A DNA stretch of 64,000 nucleotides from Myxococcales bacterium (GCA_009692425.1 SHZF01000012.1:1-64000), one strand, 5' to 3'; numbered from the stretch's first letter, positions 18,386 to 28,823 are shown. A program made the numbers and translations. Notes: generated by a model from the sequence alone, not told the origin.

Positions 18386-19690
18386 TCAGTCCGCCAGCAC
18401 GCGGTGCACGATGCGCCCGCGCAGCAACGTGAGCACCGCGCGCCCGCGCAGTTCGCGGCCCCACAGCACCGTGTTGCGGCTGCGCGACCGGCTCGTCGCC
18501 GCGTCCAGCCGCCACGTCGCGTCGAGGTCGAGCAGTGCCAGGCTCGCGGCGCGCCCTACCGACACGCTCGCGCTCGGCAGGCTCAGCACGCGGCGGGGCG
18601 CCTCGACGAGTGCGTGCAAGGCCTGCTCGAGGGTCAGTTCTGCTGCGCGCACGCGGTCCATCAGCACCGGCCACACGGTCTGCAGCCCGATCGCACCCGG
18701 TTCCGCGGCATCGAACTCGACGCACTTGTCTGCCACGTTTTCGGGCGCATGGTCTGAACAGACGGCGTCGATGGTGCCGTCGCGCAGCCCCTCGAGCAGC
18801 GCCAGCCGGTCGGCTTCGTCGCGCAGCGGTTGGCTGAACTTCAGGTTGGGGTCATACGTCCGCAGCGCCTCGGCGGTGTATGTCAGGTGCCAAGGCGTGA
18901 CGCTCGCGGTCACTGCCACCCCATGGCGCCGCGCCTCGCGCACCAGTTCGACGCTGCGCCGCGTCGTCAGGCGGATGAAATGCAACTGCGCCCGCGCCAA
19001 CTGAGCGAGCATGAGATCGCGCGCCACGATGATGGCTTCGGCCGCGGCCGGCGAACCGCGCAGCCCGAGCCGCGTCGACCATGCGCCCTCGTGCATCACG
19101 CCACCCAGGCTCGGGTCCATCGGATGGCTGAAGATCGGCCGGTGAAAGCTGCGCGCATACTCCAGCGCCCGCCGCATCAGCCGGGCCGACGTGACGGGCC
19201 GGTCCGCGTCGCCAAAACACACGGCGCCGGCCTCGGCCATCTCGCCGATCGGGGCGAGTTGCTGGCCTTGCAGGCGGTGCGACAGGGCGCCCTGGGGCAG
19301 CACTTCGCAGCGGCCGTACTCGCGGGCGCGCCGCAGGATCAGTTCCGTGACCGCATGGTCGTCGTTGCTCGGGCGCGTGTCGGGCCCCACGACGACCGCG
19401 ACGTAGCCGCCCGCCGCAGCGGCGTCCGACAACGAGCACAGGTCCTCCTCGTGTTCGTCGCCCGGCTCGCGTGCACACGCCAGCAGATCGACGAAGCCTG
19501 CGCACAGCACTTGGCCGACTGCGGCGACGACTTCGCAGCCGTCGTCGGGCAGGTCGGCGCCAATTTCGGCGATGTGGCCTTGGCGCACCCGCACGTCGAT
19601 CGGGTCCGACAGCCCGCGTGCGGGGTCGTAGATGCGGGCGCCCGCAATCAGGAGCGCAGGCAGGTTGGTCGGGGCGGCAGTCAATAGCAT
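18386..19690 (-). CDS. pyrC': Dihydroorotase-like protein, probably non-catalytic (PyrC')
   Basis: Amidohydrolase fold with AREPGDEHEEDL and CSDHAPENVADK, but the HxH metal motif before REPG is replaced by LLACAREPG; adjacent to pyrB. Confidence 0.85.
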   Translation of the reverse strand: MLLTAAPTNLPALLIAGARIYDPARGLSDPIDVRVRQGHIAEIGADLPDDGCEVVAAVGQVLCAGFVDLLACAREPGDEHEEDLCSLSDAAAAGGYVAVVVGPDTRPSNDDHAVTELILRRAREYGRCEVLPQGALSHRLQGQQLAPIGEMAEAGAVCFGDADRPVTSARLMRRALEYARSFHRPIFSHPMDPSLGGVMHEGAWSTRLGLRGSPAAAEAIIVARDLMLAQLARAQLHFIRLTTRRSVELVREARRHGVAVTASVTPWHLTYTAEALRTYDPNLKFSQPLRDEADRLALLEGLRDGTIDAVCSDHAPENVADKCVEFDAAEPGAIGLQTVWPVLMDRVRAAELTLEQALHALVEAPRRVLSLPSASVSVGRAASLALLDLDATWRLDAATSRSRSRNTVLWGRELRGRAVLTLLRGRIVHRVLAD

Positions 19691-19720
19691 CGGACGAACA
19701 ACCTCCGGACCGGAAACCGG

Positions 19721-20713
19721 TCAGTCCACGCGCCCATCGAGGCCGTGCGTGGCGGCGACGAGGTACAGGACCGCCATGCGCACCGCGACACCGTTCTCGA
19801 CCTGTTCGAGGATGACCGACTGCGGCCCGTCCGCGACCTCGGGCGCGATCTCGACCCCGCGGTTCATCGGCCCCGGGTGCAGCACGGGCGCGCCGGGCTT
19901 GCAGAGCTTGAGCCGCTCTTCGTCGAGGCCGAAAAAGCGATGAAATTCATGAGCGCTTGGAAAGAATCCACCATCCATGCGCTCGCGCTGGACGCGCAGC
20001 ATCATCACGGCGTCGGCACCCTCGAGGGCCGGCTCGACGCGGGCGTGGGCCGTACAGCCCATGTCTTCGATGCCGGCAGGCAGCATGGTCGCCGGGCCCG
20101 CTACGTGCACGTCGGCGCCAAGCTTGCCGAGCCCCCAGATGTTCGAGCGCGCCACGCGGCTGTGCAGGATGTCGCCGACGATTGCAATCTTGCGGCCCGC
20201 CAGGCTGCCGAGCTTCTCGCGCAGCGTGAATGCGTCGAGCAGGCCCTGCGTCGGATGCTCGTGAAAGCCGTCGCCGCCGCTCACGACGCCGCAGCCGACG
20301 TGCTGGGTCAGCAGCCGCGGGGCACCCGCTGCGCCGTGGCGGATCACGATCAGGTCCGGCCCCATCGCTTCGAGGTTCTTCGCCGTGTCGATCAGCGTCT
20401 CGCCCTTGGAGAGAGACGAGGTCGCCGCGCTGAACGACATGACGTCCGCCGACAGGCGCTTGGCGGCCAGTTCGAAGCTCATGCGCGTGCGCGTCGAGGG
20501 CTCGACGAAAAGCGTCAGCACCGTGACGCCCCGCAGCGTCGGCAGTTTCTTGATGCGGCGGGCGTTCACCGCCTTCATCTGCGCGGCGAGGTCGAGGATG
20601 CCGGTGATCTGGTCGCCGCTCAGGTCCTCCAGGCCGAGCAGGTGCCGCAACGCGACGCGCGGGGCCGCGGTGGGCGGCGGGCTCCCGGTCTGGGTCACGG
20701 CGTCGGTCGGCAC
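19721..20713 (-). CDS. pyrB: Aspartate carbamoyltransferase catalytic subunit
   Basis: [64 protein letters not shown]. Confidence 0.96.
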   Translation of the reverse strand: MPTDAVTQTGSPPPTAAPRVALRHLLGLEDLSGDQITGILDLAAQMKAVNARRIKKLPTLRGVTVLTLFVEPSTRTRMSFELAAKRLSADVMSFSAATSSLSKGETLIDTAKNLEAMGPDLIVIRHGAAGAPRLLTQHVGCGVVSGGDGFHEHPTQGLLDAFTLREKLGSLAGRKIAIVGDILHSRVARSNIWGLGKLGADVHVAGPATMLPAGIEDMGCTAHARVEPALEGADAVMMLRVQRERMDGGFFPSAHEFHRFFGLDEERLKLCKPGAPVLHPGPMNRGVEIAPEVADGPQSVILEQVENGVAVRMAVLYLVAATHGLDGRVD

Positions 20714-20812
20714 GGCTCCCCCTTCTCTCGGCCCTCTTAGCGCGCCCCGCTGGTCAGGCCCGCCCTGTTCTCGTCAAGCACGCGGCGTTTTCGTCAGGCC
20801 GCGGCCCAGCGC

Positions 20813-21409
20813 TCAGGCACGGGCCACACGCGCCTCGACGCCCACCCGCCCGATGCGGCCATCTGCGTCGTAGTGGAGTTCAACGGAGTCGGCCGGACCC
20901 ACATCGGCGTGCGCCCCTGCGAAATCGGCGGCCAACGGCAATTCGCGGCCACCGCGCTCGATCAGCACGCACAGCCGCACCGCTTCGGGCCGGCCGAAAT
21001 CCATCAGCACGTTCAGCGCCGCCCGCGTCGTACGGCCCGTGAACAGCACGTCGTCGACCAGCACGATGCGCTGTCCGGTCGGGTCGCCCGGCAAGTCGGT
21101 GCCGCGGTCGGTCGCGCGCGGGCCGCGCAGCCACACGTCGTCGCGGTAGAACGACACGTCGATGCTGCCCAGCAGTGGCCGCCACCCCTCGGACAGCGCG
21201 ATCACGTCGGCCAATTCGCGCGCGACGTGGACACCCCCGCGGTGGATGCCCACCAGCCACGGCCGCGGCCGCGCGTCCGGTGCCAGCACGCCATCGCGCG
21301 GCCACGCCAGCACCGTGATCGCATCGGCCATCTGGCGCAGCAACACCGGCACCTCGTTGCGTCCGACCAGCACACGGTCGGGACCGTCCGGCTTTAGAAC
21401 GGGTCGCAT
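20813..21409 (-). CDS. pyrR: PyrR bifunctional regulator/uracil phosphoribosyltransferase
   Basis: IVLVDDVLFTGRTTRAALNVLMDFGRP (PRPP loop) and VGIHRGGVHVAREL; precedes pyrB. Start ATG at 21409 overlaps the lepB end. Confidence 0.9.
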   Translation of the reverse strand: MRPVLKPDGPDRVLVGRNEVPVLLRQMADAITVLAWPRDGVLAPDARPRPWLVGIHRGGVHVARELADVIALSEGWRPLLGSIDVSFYRDDVWLRGPRATDRGTDLPGDPTGQRIVLVDDVLFTGRTTRAALNVLMDFGRPEAVRLCVLIERGGRELPLAADFAGAHADVGPADSVELHYDADGRIGRVGVEARVARA

Positions 21410-22488
21410 GTGCCGTCCTCGGTTTCCTCGTGCACAAAGTTGCCGATGCGCTTCCAGTCCGTCGCGTACCACAAGATGCCGGCCTTTCCCTTGACCGTGT
21501 CGAACGGCACGAGCCCGAAAAAGCGACCGTCCTTCGAGTTGTCCCGGTTGTCGCCCATGACCAGCAGGTGGCCGGAGGGCACGACAAAATCGGGAAAGCC
21601 CGCGTTCTCTGGCGGACTGTACCCGCGCGCGTGCGGCCCCGAGCGCAGCGTGTCGAACAGGGCGGTCGGCCAATCGGGCGCGGCATCGAGCGACACCAGG
21701 CCCGGCGACGGCGGTCGGTGGTGCTGGGCCGTGTACAGGTGGCCATTCAGGCACTCGCGCGCCACCACGCAGCGTGAGCCGCCGCCGCCCTCCAGCGAGC
21801 AGTCGGCATCCGTGTCGAGAATCCGACGCTTGATCGGCTTGCCATTGACTTGCAACGTGTTGTCGATCAGGCGGATGCGGTCGCCGGGTGCCCCGATCAC
21901 GCGTTTGATCAGGTCCTTGCCCGTCGATTCCGGGTCGTCGTCGTACGGGTACTCGAACACGATGATTTCGCCCGGATGCGGCGTGCGCCAGGTGAAGAAC
22001 TTGACGCGCGTGAACGGAATCTTGAGCCCGTAGATGAACTTGTTGACGAACAGGTGATCACGGATCTGCAACGTCGGAATCATCGACCCCGTCGGAATCT
22101 TGAACGCCTCGAACACGAACGCCCGAATCACCAGCGTCAGCGCGACCGCCCACAGGATTGCCTCGGTGTACTCGCGCAGCACGGACTTGCGATAGCGCCC
22201 CAAGTGCTCGTCGAGTGCAGCGTCGAGGGCTTCGACGGCATCGAGCAGCGACACGATCTGCCCTCCGTCCTTCGTGAAACCGCGCAGGCGGGCGACGTCG
22301 TCGAGCTGGGCGGCAAGCGCTCGCTGGAGCGATTCGGGCAGCGCGCGGCCGTGTTGCTTGAGCAGTCGGCGACCGACAGAGCCGAGGTGCTCTGCGCGGG
22401 CGTCGAGGTCGCGGGCAAACCGCTTGCGCTGCTTGGGGTCCGTGGGCACGGCCGACGCCACTGCCACATCCCCGTCCGACCTCGCCAT
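21394..22488 (-). CDS. lepB: Signal peptidase I
   Basis: FKIPTGSMIPTLQIRDHLFVNKFIYG (catalytic Ser), KRVIGAPGDRI (Lys), VMGDNRDNSKDGRFFG. Confidence 0.95.
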   Translation of the reverse strand: MARSDGDVAVASAVPTDPKQRKRFARDLDARAEHLGSVGRRLLKQHGRALPESLQRALAAQLDDVARLRGFTKDGGQIVSLLDAVEALDAALDEHLGRYRKSVLREYTEAILWAVALTLVIRAFVFEAFKIPTGSMIPTLQIRDHLFVNKFIYGLKIPFTRVKFFTWRTPHPGEIIVFEYPYDDDPESTGKDLIKRVIGAPGDRIRLIDNTLQVNGKPIKRRILDTDADCSLEGGGGSRCVVARECLNGHLYTAQHHRPPSPGLVSLDAAPDWPTALFDTLRSGPHARGYSPPENAGFPDFVVPSGHLLVMGDNRDNSKDGRFFGLVPFDTVKGKAGILWYATDWKRIGNFVHEETEDGTCDPF

Positions 22489-22645
22489 CGTGATTCCTGC
22501 CGACCGCAGCGCGCAGGGCAGCGCGGCCTGGAAAAGCGCGCCGGCGGCGCAACGCGTCAGAGCCTACCGCTGCCGGCGGGACACTTGCAACCTGCTGGGC
22601 AAGCGCGCGGGGCCGTCAGTCGGCGCATCCTGAGCGTGCCCCGGG

Positions 22646-25600
22646 CTACTTGTCTGCGCGGACCACCACGCTGTCGACAGCGACGCCGACCGTGTCGTTC
22701 AGCAGGCAGCTCATCGAGTCGAACTTGAACCGCACGACCGCCTTCTTGCCCGCGAAGGCCGAGATGTCCAACGTGTGGTTGACCCACTTCTTGAGGCCTT
22801 TGGCCTTGTCGATGGTGAACGTAGCGACGGCCGGCACACCGGTCGCGCCGCTCTCGATGACATCGACGGTCAGGACATCGACGTTCGCCGTCGCCTGCGT
22901 GTCCATGTAGGACCAGAAGCCCAGCCACAGCTTGCCGCCCGTGGGCAGCTTCGCCGCCGTGAACGCCTTGCCCGTCGCCGTACCCGCCACTTTGCCGCTC
23001 GAGCACTTGTAGTTGAACGCGCCCGCTGCATCCTTCGCCGAGAACACGAGGCCGCAGTCGGGGCTGAACGGCGCGATGCCGTCCTTCGTCACGCTCCACG
23101 CCGCCTTGCCGGACACGTTGTTGTTCGCGATCGTCCACTCGCTGGCATTGTTGCACTGCACCATCGAGTGGAACGTCGGCGCCGGCAGCGTCGACAGGTG
23201 GAGGTCATCGACGAACCACCCCGTACCCGTGTTGTCGAATTCGTCGCCCGAGTCGAAGTGGAAACGCACGCGCACCTTCTTGCCTTTGAGGCCATCGGGC
23301 AGCGTGACGCCGTTCCAGTGCCAGCCCTTCATGCCCGACGCCGGGCTGTCGAACTGCTGCTTCAGCGGCATGGTCATGAACGCGTCGCCACTGATCTCGA
23401 TCCAGCGGCGGTCGAAGGACGTGGAGCCTGCCTCGGTATCGACCCACTCCTTCCAGAGCAGGCTGAGCGGCGTCGTGGCCGCGATGCCCGTCAGGTCAAG
23501 CACCGGCGATTGGGCCCGACCATCGACCGCCTTGCCGTTCGACGCTGCGAAGTCGGTGCCGTCGTTGAAGTTCAGCGTCCCGGCCGGCGCTCCGGCCACC
23601 GAGATCGCGATCGGTACCGCGGCCGGCGTCTGGTCGATCGCCCACTGCACGCCACCCGTTGCCGCTGTCCACTGCCAGCCGTTGTTGTTGTTCGAGAAGT
23701 TCTCGACGTAGTCCTTGCCGGAGAGGACCGACACGACCGGACCGGCGTAGATGTTGAGCTCGTCGACAAACCAGCCCTTCGTCGTGTTGTCTAAGCCATC
23801 GAACGAGTCGAAGCGGAAGCGGACCTGAAAGACCGTGCCGATGAGCTTGCCCACATCGAGCGTTTCCATCGCCCACGTGCCCGCACCCTTGGTGTTGTCG
23901 AGTTGGAAGGTGAGCGCCACGGTGACGAAGCCGTCCGTCGAGAACTCGACGAAACGCTTGTCGGCGAAGTCGACGCTCTCGACCGCGTTCCACGAGAAGA
24001 ACGCGAATGTCATCGCGGGGCTGGTCACCTTGGTCGCGTCGATCTGGAACTTGCCGATCGCCGTACCCGTCACCGTCTTGCCCGCGTCGTTGTAATCCGT
24101 GCCGTCGTTGAAGTTCAGCGAGGTGCCGCCCGTCAGGCCGGCTGGCGGGTTCGGCGTGTTGTCCGCCGACCACTTGACCGAAGCGCTCGAACTCGTGCCC
24201 TGAAAGCTCTGGTCGCCCGCGTCGATCGACAGCGTCCACGGCACCGGCTTGAGCGAGCACTGCACGGCGTCGAGCTTGAACCCGCATTTGCCCGTCACCT
24301 TGTCGCAGGTGTCGACCGTGCACGGGTTCGCGTCGTCGCACGCCACCGGCTTCGAGACCGTGCAGGCGCCGGCCGCGCACGCGTCGCCGACCGTGCACAC
24401 GTTCTTGTCGTCGCAGGCCGCCGAGTTGTTGAACTTGAAGCACGAATTGAAAAAGTTCGAGCAAACGTCGTTCGTGCACACGTTCTTGTCGTCGCAGGCG
24501 CTCGCTGTGCCCGAAATGCACTTGCCATTGAGGCAGGCATCCTTGGCGGTGCAGAACTGGCCGTCTTCGCACTCCGCCGTGTTCGACGCGAAGGCGCAGC
24601 CCTTGCCGTTCTCGCACGAGTCGTTCGTGCACGGATTCGTGTCGTCGCACGAGACCGGCTTGCCGCCGACGCAGGCGCCCTTGCCGTCGCACAGGTCGAC
24701 TTGCGTACATGTCATGCTGTCGTTGCACGGCTTGGTCGCCGCGCTCGGCGCATTCGCACATTTGTTCGCGGCGCACGTGTCGTCCGTGCATGGCTTGCCG
24801 TCGTCGCAACTCGTCCCTATGCCGCCCTGGCACTTCGCCACGCCGGCCGTCGTCTTGCAGGTCTCGTCCGTGGTGCAGCCGTTGCCGTCGTCGCACTTCG
24901 TCGCATCGGCGAGCGGCTTGAACTGGCAGCCGAGCTTGGGGTCGCAGGTGTCTGCCGCGCACACGTTGCCATCGTCGCACTTGACGGCTGTGCCGCCGCA
25001 CTTCGCGGCTGCGCACTTGTCGTCCTTCGTGCACACGCTGCCGTCACTGCAGACCGACGCGTTGGCCTTGAACGTGCAGCCTGTGATCTTGTCGCAAGAG
25101 TCGTCGGTGCACGGATTCGCGTCGGTGCAGACCTTGCTCTTGCCGGTGCAGACGCCGGCCTTGCACGTGTCGGTGTCGGTGCACGCATCCTTGTCGTTGC
25201 ACGGCGTCGCGTTGTTGGCGAACGTGCAGCCCGTCTTCGCGTCGCAGTCGTCCGCTGTGCACAGGTTGCCGTCGTCGCACTTCTTTTTCGTCGAGCCCGC
25301 GACGCACTTGCTGGTCTTGCATGTGTCGCCCTCGGTGCACAAGTTGCCGTCCTCGCACTTGTCCGTGTTCGCTACATGCGCGCAACCTTTCAGTTTGTCG
25401 CACAAATCTGTCGTGCACGGATTGCTGTCGTCGCACTTGATGGCCACGCCGGCGCACTTGCCGCCTTTGCAGACGTCTTTGGCTGTGCACGCATCGCTGT
25501 CGGTGCACGCGCTGTCGTCGGCGACGGGGTTCACCGCGCACTTGCCGTCGGCCTTGTTGCACGTGTCGGTCGTGCACGGGTTATTGTCGTCGCACACCGG

Positions 25601-27064
25601 CGCGCCGGCGCCGACGCACTTGCCGTCCTTGCAGGCGTCCGTCGTGCTGCACTTGTCGCCGTCGTCGCACTTCGCCGCGTTGTTGGTGGTTCCGCAGGCG
25701 CCGGTCACCTTGTCACACGTGTCGTCCGTACAGACGTCGTTGTCGTTGCAGCCGACTGCCTTGCCACCGCCGCACACCTTGTTGGCGCAGACGTCGCCCT
25801 GGGTACACGCGTTCGCGTCGTCGCAGGTGGCGACGTTGGCCACATTGGCGCATTTGCCGGCCGCGCACGAGTCGTCGGTGCACGGATTCTTGTCGTCGCA
25901 GTCCGGGCCGCCGGTGCCGATGCACTTGCCGTCCTTGCAGGAATCGGTCGTCGTGCACGGGTTGCCATCGTCACACGTGGCCACGTTGTCGTTGTCGTTG
26001 ACACAGCCCTTCGTCTTCTCACAGCTGTCCTTGGTGCACTCGTTCTTGTCGTCGCAAACGAGCGCCGTGCCCGCGCACTTGTCGGTCGTGCACTTGTCGT
26101 CGAGCGTGCACGCATCGCTGTCGTCGCACGCGTCGCCCGCCGCCGCCGGCGTGTAAGTGCAACCCGCCTTGGCATCGCAGGCGTCGGTCGTACACGCTTT
26201 GCTGTCGTCACACTTCTTCGCCGTGCCCGGCACGCACTTGCCGCCGGCGCACTTGTCTGCGTCCGTGCACGCATCGCCGTCTGCGCAGTCCTTCGTGTTG
26301 GCGGCATTCTTGCAGCCTTCGATGGCGTCGCAAGAGTCGTCGGTGCACACCAGGCCGTCGTCGCAAGTCTTGGCCGCACTGCCGCACGCGCCGTCCTTGC
26401 AGGCGTCGTTCTCCGTGCACACCTTGCCGTCGTCGCACGGCGCCGTGTTCGGCGTGTACTTGCAACCCTCGGCATCGACGCACGAGTCGTCGGTGCAGGG
26501 CTTGCCGTCATCGCACTTCGCAGCTTCCCCGCCACACGCACCGGCCTTGCAGGCGTCCTTTTCGGTGCACTTGCTGCCGTCGTCGCAGGTGGCGCCATCG
26601 TCGAGGTCTTTCACCTCGCACTTGCCTGCTGTGCACGCCGCTTTCTTGCAGGCCGGCACCGTCGTCTTGGCCGCGCACTCGTCGTTCGTCTTGCACTCGT
26701 CGACTGCGGCCGTGTCGTCCGCAGGTGCGGCCGTATCTTCGCCAAGTGCGGCGTCATCGGCGTCCGGTGCCACAACGGCCGTGTCTTCGTCGGTCTTGCC
26801 ACTGTCGCTGGTCGCCGCGTCGCTGCCCGCCGCATCCGCTCCACCGGCCGCATCCGTGCCACCGGCCGCATCCGTGCCTGGCTTCGCGTCCGTCCCTGCG
26901 GTGACGCCGAGGTCTCCGCCGATCACGAGGTCCGCGCCGGTCGGTGCGCCGCCGGTCGTGACTGGAGGAGCTTCGCCACACGCCGCGAGGGCGAGCGCGA
27001 GGACTGCGGCCGTACTGGACTGCCGGAACATGCGCGACGGCAACAGAATTGCGCGGATTTTCAT
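22646..27064 (-). CDS. Giant Cys-rich tandem-repeat lipoprotein with C-terminal MAM/jelly-roll-like repeats
   Basis: Lipobox-like LALAACGEA; dozens of units like CDDGNPCTTDSCD...GC...; C-terminal repeated blocks ending GWFVDELNIY / GWFVDDLHLS. Confidence 0.85.
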   Translation of the reverse strand: MKIRAILLPSRMFRQSSTAAVLALALAACGEAPPVTTGGAPTGADLVIGGDLGVTAGTDAKPGTDAAGGTDAAGGADAAGSDAATSDSGKTDEDTAVVAPDADDAALGEDTAAPADDTAAVDECKTNDECAAKTTVPACKKAACTAGKCEVKDLDDGATCDDGSKCTEKDACKAGACGGEAAKCDDGKPCTDDSCVDAEGCKYTPNTAPCDDGKVCTENDACKDGACGSAAKTCDDGLVCTDDSCDAIEGCKNAANTKDCADGDACTDADKCAGGKCVPGTAKKCDDSKACTTDACDAKAGCTYTPAAAGDACDDSDACTLDDKCTTDKCAGTALVCDDKNECTKDSCEKTKGCVNDNDNVATCDDGNPCTTTDSCKDGKCIGTGGPDCDDKNPCTDDSCAAGKCANVANVATCDDANACTQGDVCANKVCGGGKAVGCNDNDVCTDDTCDKVTGACGTTNNAAKCDDGDKCSTTDACKDGKCVGAGAPVCDDNNPCTTDTCNKADGKCAVNPVADDSACTDSDACTAKDVCKGGKCAGVAIKCDDSNPCTTDLCDKLKGCAHVANTDKCEDGNLCTEGDTCKTSKCVAGSTKKKCDDGNLCTADDCDAKTGCTFANNATPCNDKDACTDTDTCKAGVCTGKSKVCTDANPCTDDSCDKITGCTFKANASVCSDGSVCTKDDKCAAAKCGGTAVKCDDGNVCAADTCDPKLGCQFKPLADATKCDDGNGCTTDETCKTTAGVAKCQGGIGTSCDDGKPCTDDTCAANKCANAPSAATKPCNDSMTCTQVDLCDGKGACVGGKPVSCDDTNPCTNDSCENGKGCAFASNTAECEDGQFCTAKDACLNGKCISGTASACDDKNVCTNDVCSNFFNSCFKFNNSAACDDKNVCTVGDACAAGACTVSKPVACDDANPCTVDTCDKVTGKCGFKLDAVQCSLKPVPWTLSIDAGDQSFQGTSSSASVKWSADNTPNPPAGLTGGTSLNFNDGTDYNDAGKTVTGTAIGKFQIDATKVTSPAMTFAFFSWNAVESVDFADKRFVEFSTDGFVTVALTFQLDNTKGAGTWAMETLDVGKLIGTVFQVRFRFDSFDGLDNTTKGWFVDELNIYAGPVVSVLSGKDYVENFSNNNNGWQWTAATGGVQWAIDQTPAAVPIAISVAGAPAGTLNFNDGTDFAASNGKAVDGRAQSPVLDLTGIAATTPLSLLWKEWVDTEAGSTSFDRRWIEISGDAFMTMPLKQQFDSPASGMKGWHWNGVTLPDGLKGKKVRVRFHFDSGDEFDNTGTGWFVDDLHLSTLPAPTFHSMVQCNNASEWTIANNNVSGKAAWSVTKDGIAPFSPDCGLVFSAKDAAGAFNYKCSSGKVAGTATGKAFTAAKLPTGGKLWLGFWSYMDTQATANVDVLTVDVIESGATGVPAVATFTIDKAKGLKKWVNHTLDISAFAGKKAVVRFKFDSMSCLLNDTVGVAVDSVVVRADK

Positions 27065-27323
27065 GGGTTCTCCTTCAGAATACGAATACTGGCCGACTTT
27101 TGCAGGCGAAGGAGTGTAAAGACCTCGCCCGGGGCCGTCAAGGCGCCCTGCGTCCTTCGAGCCGCCGCCTTCGGCGCATTTCGTCGTTGCCGTCGTCGGT
27201 TGGCGGTTCGACGTGCCCGACGTACGCCTTCACCGCCAACCTCCTCGGCGCCTAGAACTGCATCCGAATTCGGCGGCCGGGGAAGGTTGGCCCGTATCGG
27301 CGGATCGGGGCGCCGTCGGTGCG

Positions 27324-27848
27324 TCAAGGCCGGGGCTTTGCGGGCGGAGTCGGCGCCGCGGAGACCGAGCCCCGACTCCACGCAGCGCGCTGCAGCCGGT
27401 CGCGCCGGCGCGCCGCTCCTGCTTCAAAGCGGCTGCGCTCCCCATCGGAGTCGATCTGCAACGGGGGAACCGGCTGCGGTCGGCCGTCGCCATCGACCGC
27501 GACGAAGGTGACAAAGGCTGTAATCGCGTGTTCCTGCGGTCCGCCGAACCGCTCGCGGGCGAGTTGCACCTCGACTTCCAGCGACGTGCGTCCAGTGAAC
27601 GTGACCGCCGCACTGGCATTGACGATGTCGCCGACCCGGATCGGCACATGGAAGTGGACGTCGTCGAAGGCCGCAGTCACACACGTCGTCCCGCAGTGAC
27701 GCCGCGCACAGATGGCACCGGCGATGTCGATCCACGACAGGATCACGCCACCGAAACAGGTGCCGAGCACGTTGGCGTGCTGCGGCATGACCAACTCCGT
27801 CATCGACGTCGCGCTCTCGGCGGCACTGCGCGCTGCCAGGTCGCCCAT
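27324..27848 (-). CDS. Acyl-CoA thioesterase (hotdog fold)
   Basis: MTELVMPQHANVLGTCFGGVILSWIDIAGAICARRHCGTTCVTAAFDDVHFHVPIRVGD. Confidence 0.85.
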   Translation of the reverse strand: MGDLAARSAAESATSMTELVMPQHANVLGTCFGGVILSWIDIAGAICARRHCGTTCVTAAFDDVHFHVPIRVGDIVNASAAVTFTGRTSLEVEVQLARERFGGPQEHAITAFVTFVAVDGDGRPQPVPPLQIDSDGERSRFEAGAARRRDRLQRAAWSRGSVSAAPTPPAKPRP

Positions 27849-27851
27849 CGT

Positions 27852-28667
27852 CTACCCTTGCACTGCGCCGACGAGTGCCAGCACGACTCCGCCCGCCACC
27901 AGGACCCAGCCCGCGATGACGAGCCCCTTGGCTGACGACTGGCTCGACCGCACCAGTTCCTCCTCGGACTTCACCGACAGCACGAACGGCTTGTCGCCCG
28001 TGCCCGGCTTGTGCAGCGCCAGGCCGTCGCCAGTGTCGCTCACCTCGCCGAGCGCGTAGACCTGCGCCCCGACCGGCAAGATGGCTTCGCGCAGCCGGTA
28101 GCCGATCACACGAACCTGGCCAGCAGGAAACGGCTGGATACCCAAGCCGACGCTCAGGCTCCCGAAGCGCAGCCCGCCGCCCATCTCGACGGCCCCGGCC
28201 TGCTCCTGGCGATCGACCACGGTCTGCAGCGTCGCGTCGGCGCCGCTGGGCCGCACATCAAGGCCACCGGAGCCGTCGTCGATCTGGAACGGCGCTTCGA
28301 GCCGCGTCGAATGCACTGTGTCGCTGCGCCGCTCCCAGCGCGAGGTGACGTTGCCTTGGCTGTCGCGGCTGTCGACGTATTGCTCGAAGTCGCGTGTCAC
28401 GGTGGTCTGCACGATGGCGGCCGCTTGCCCGGACAGCTCCGCGCGCAAGGGGCGCAAGCAGGCGACCGTGCCCTTGAACTCCAGGTACTCGCGCAGTTCC
28501 GAAGGGCCGCCGCCAAGCTCGGTGCGCACGGCGTCGACGCGCGCGCGCACCTCGCCGATGCGCGCGGTGTCCGTCGCCTTCATGTGGTGGACCCGCTCGT
28601 TCGCGCGTTTCGCCAAGAAGAACAGCAGGCCGCCGATGGCCGCCGCGATGATTCCAACTGCGAGCAT
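27852..28667 (-). CDS. GIDE/BAM-like domain membrane protein
   Basis: N-terminal TM MLAVGIIAAAIGGLLFFLAKR; LEFKGTVACLRPLRAELSGQAAAIVQTTVTRDFEQYVDSRDSQGNVTSRWERRSDTVHSTRLEAPFQIDDGSG; C-terminal TM. Resembles the BAM domain of MUL1/GIDE. Confidence 0.65.
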   Translation of the reverse strand: MLAVGIIAAAIGGLLFFLAKRANERVHHMKATDTARIGEVRARVDAVRTELGGGPSELREYLEFKGTVACLRPLRAELSGQAAAIVQTTVTRDFEQYVDSRDSQGNVTSRWERRSDTVHSTRLEAPFQIDDGSGGLDVRPSGADATLQTVVDRQEQAGAVEMGGGLRFGSLSVGLGIQPFPAGQVRVIGYRLREAILPVGAQVYALGEVSDTGDGLALHKPGTGDKPFVLSVKSEEELVRSSQSSAKGLVIAGWVLVAGGVVLALVGAVQG

Positions 28668-28823
28668 TGCCGCCTCCGCCTGCGTCCGTGTGTTGCCGCG
28701 CACGCAGTGTGGCCCGGTGCCCCGCACCGGATCAAGTGAAGACCCGCTTGCTGAAGTTCGCACCGACCGGGTGGGGCGTCGCTTGCGCCGACCTTGGCCG
28801 GGCAGTACCGTCGGTGAAACGCC

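Noticed and set aside
24249-26700. Regularly spaced repeats in the Cys-rich gene considered as CRISPR or tandem-satellite DNA
   Set aside because: Periodicity is codon-level Cys-unit repetition within one long reading frame, no conserved DNA repeat with unique spacers.
23903-27511. 1202-aa plus-strand ORF antisense to the Cys-rich protein (also 24249-26156, 26157-27119)
   Set aside because: High-GC, highly repetitive codon usage of the minus-strand gene creates open antisense frames; composition is not protein-like and the sense frame has a signal peptide and coherent repeats.
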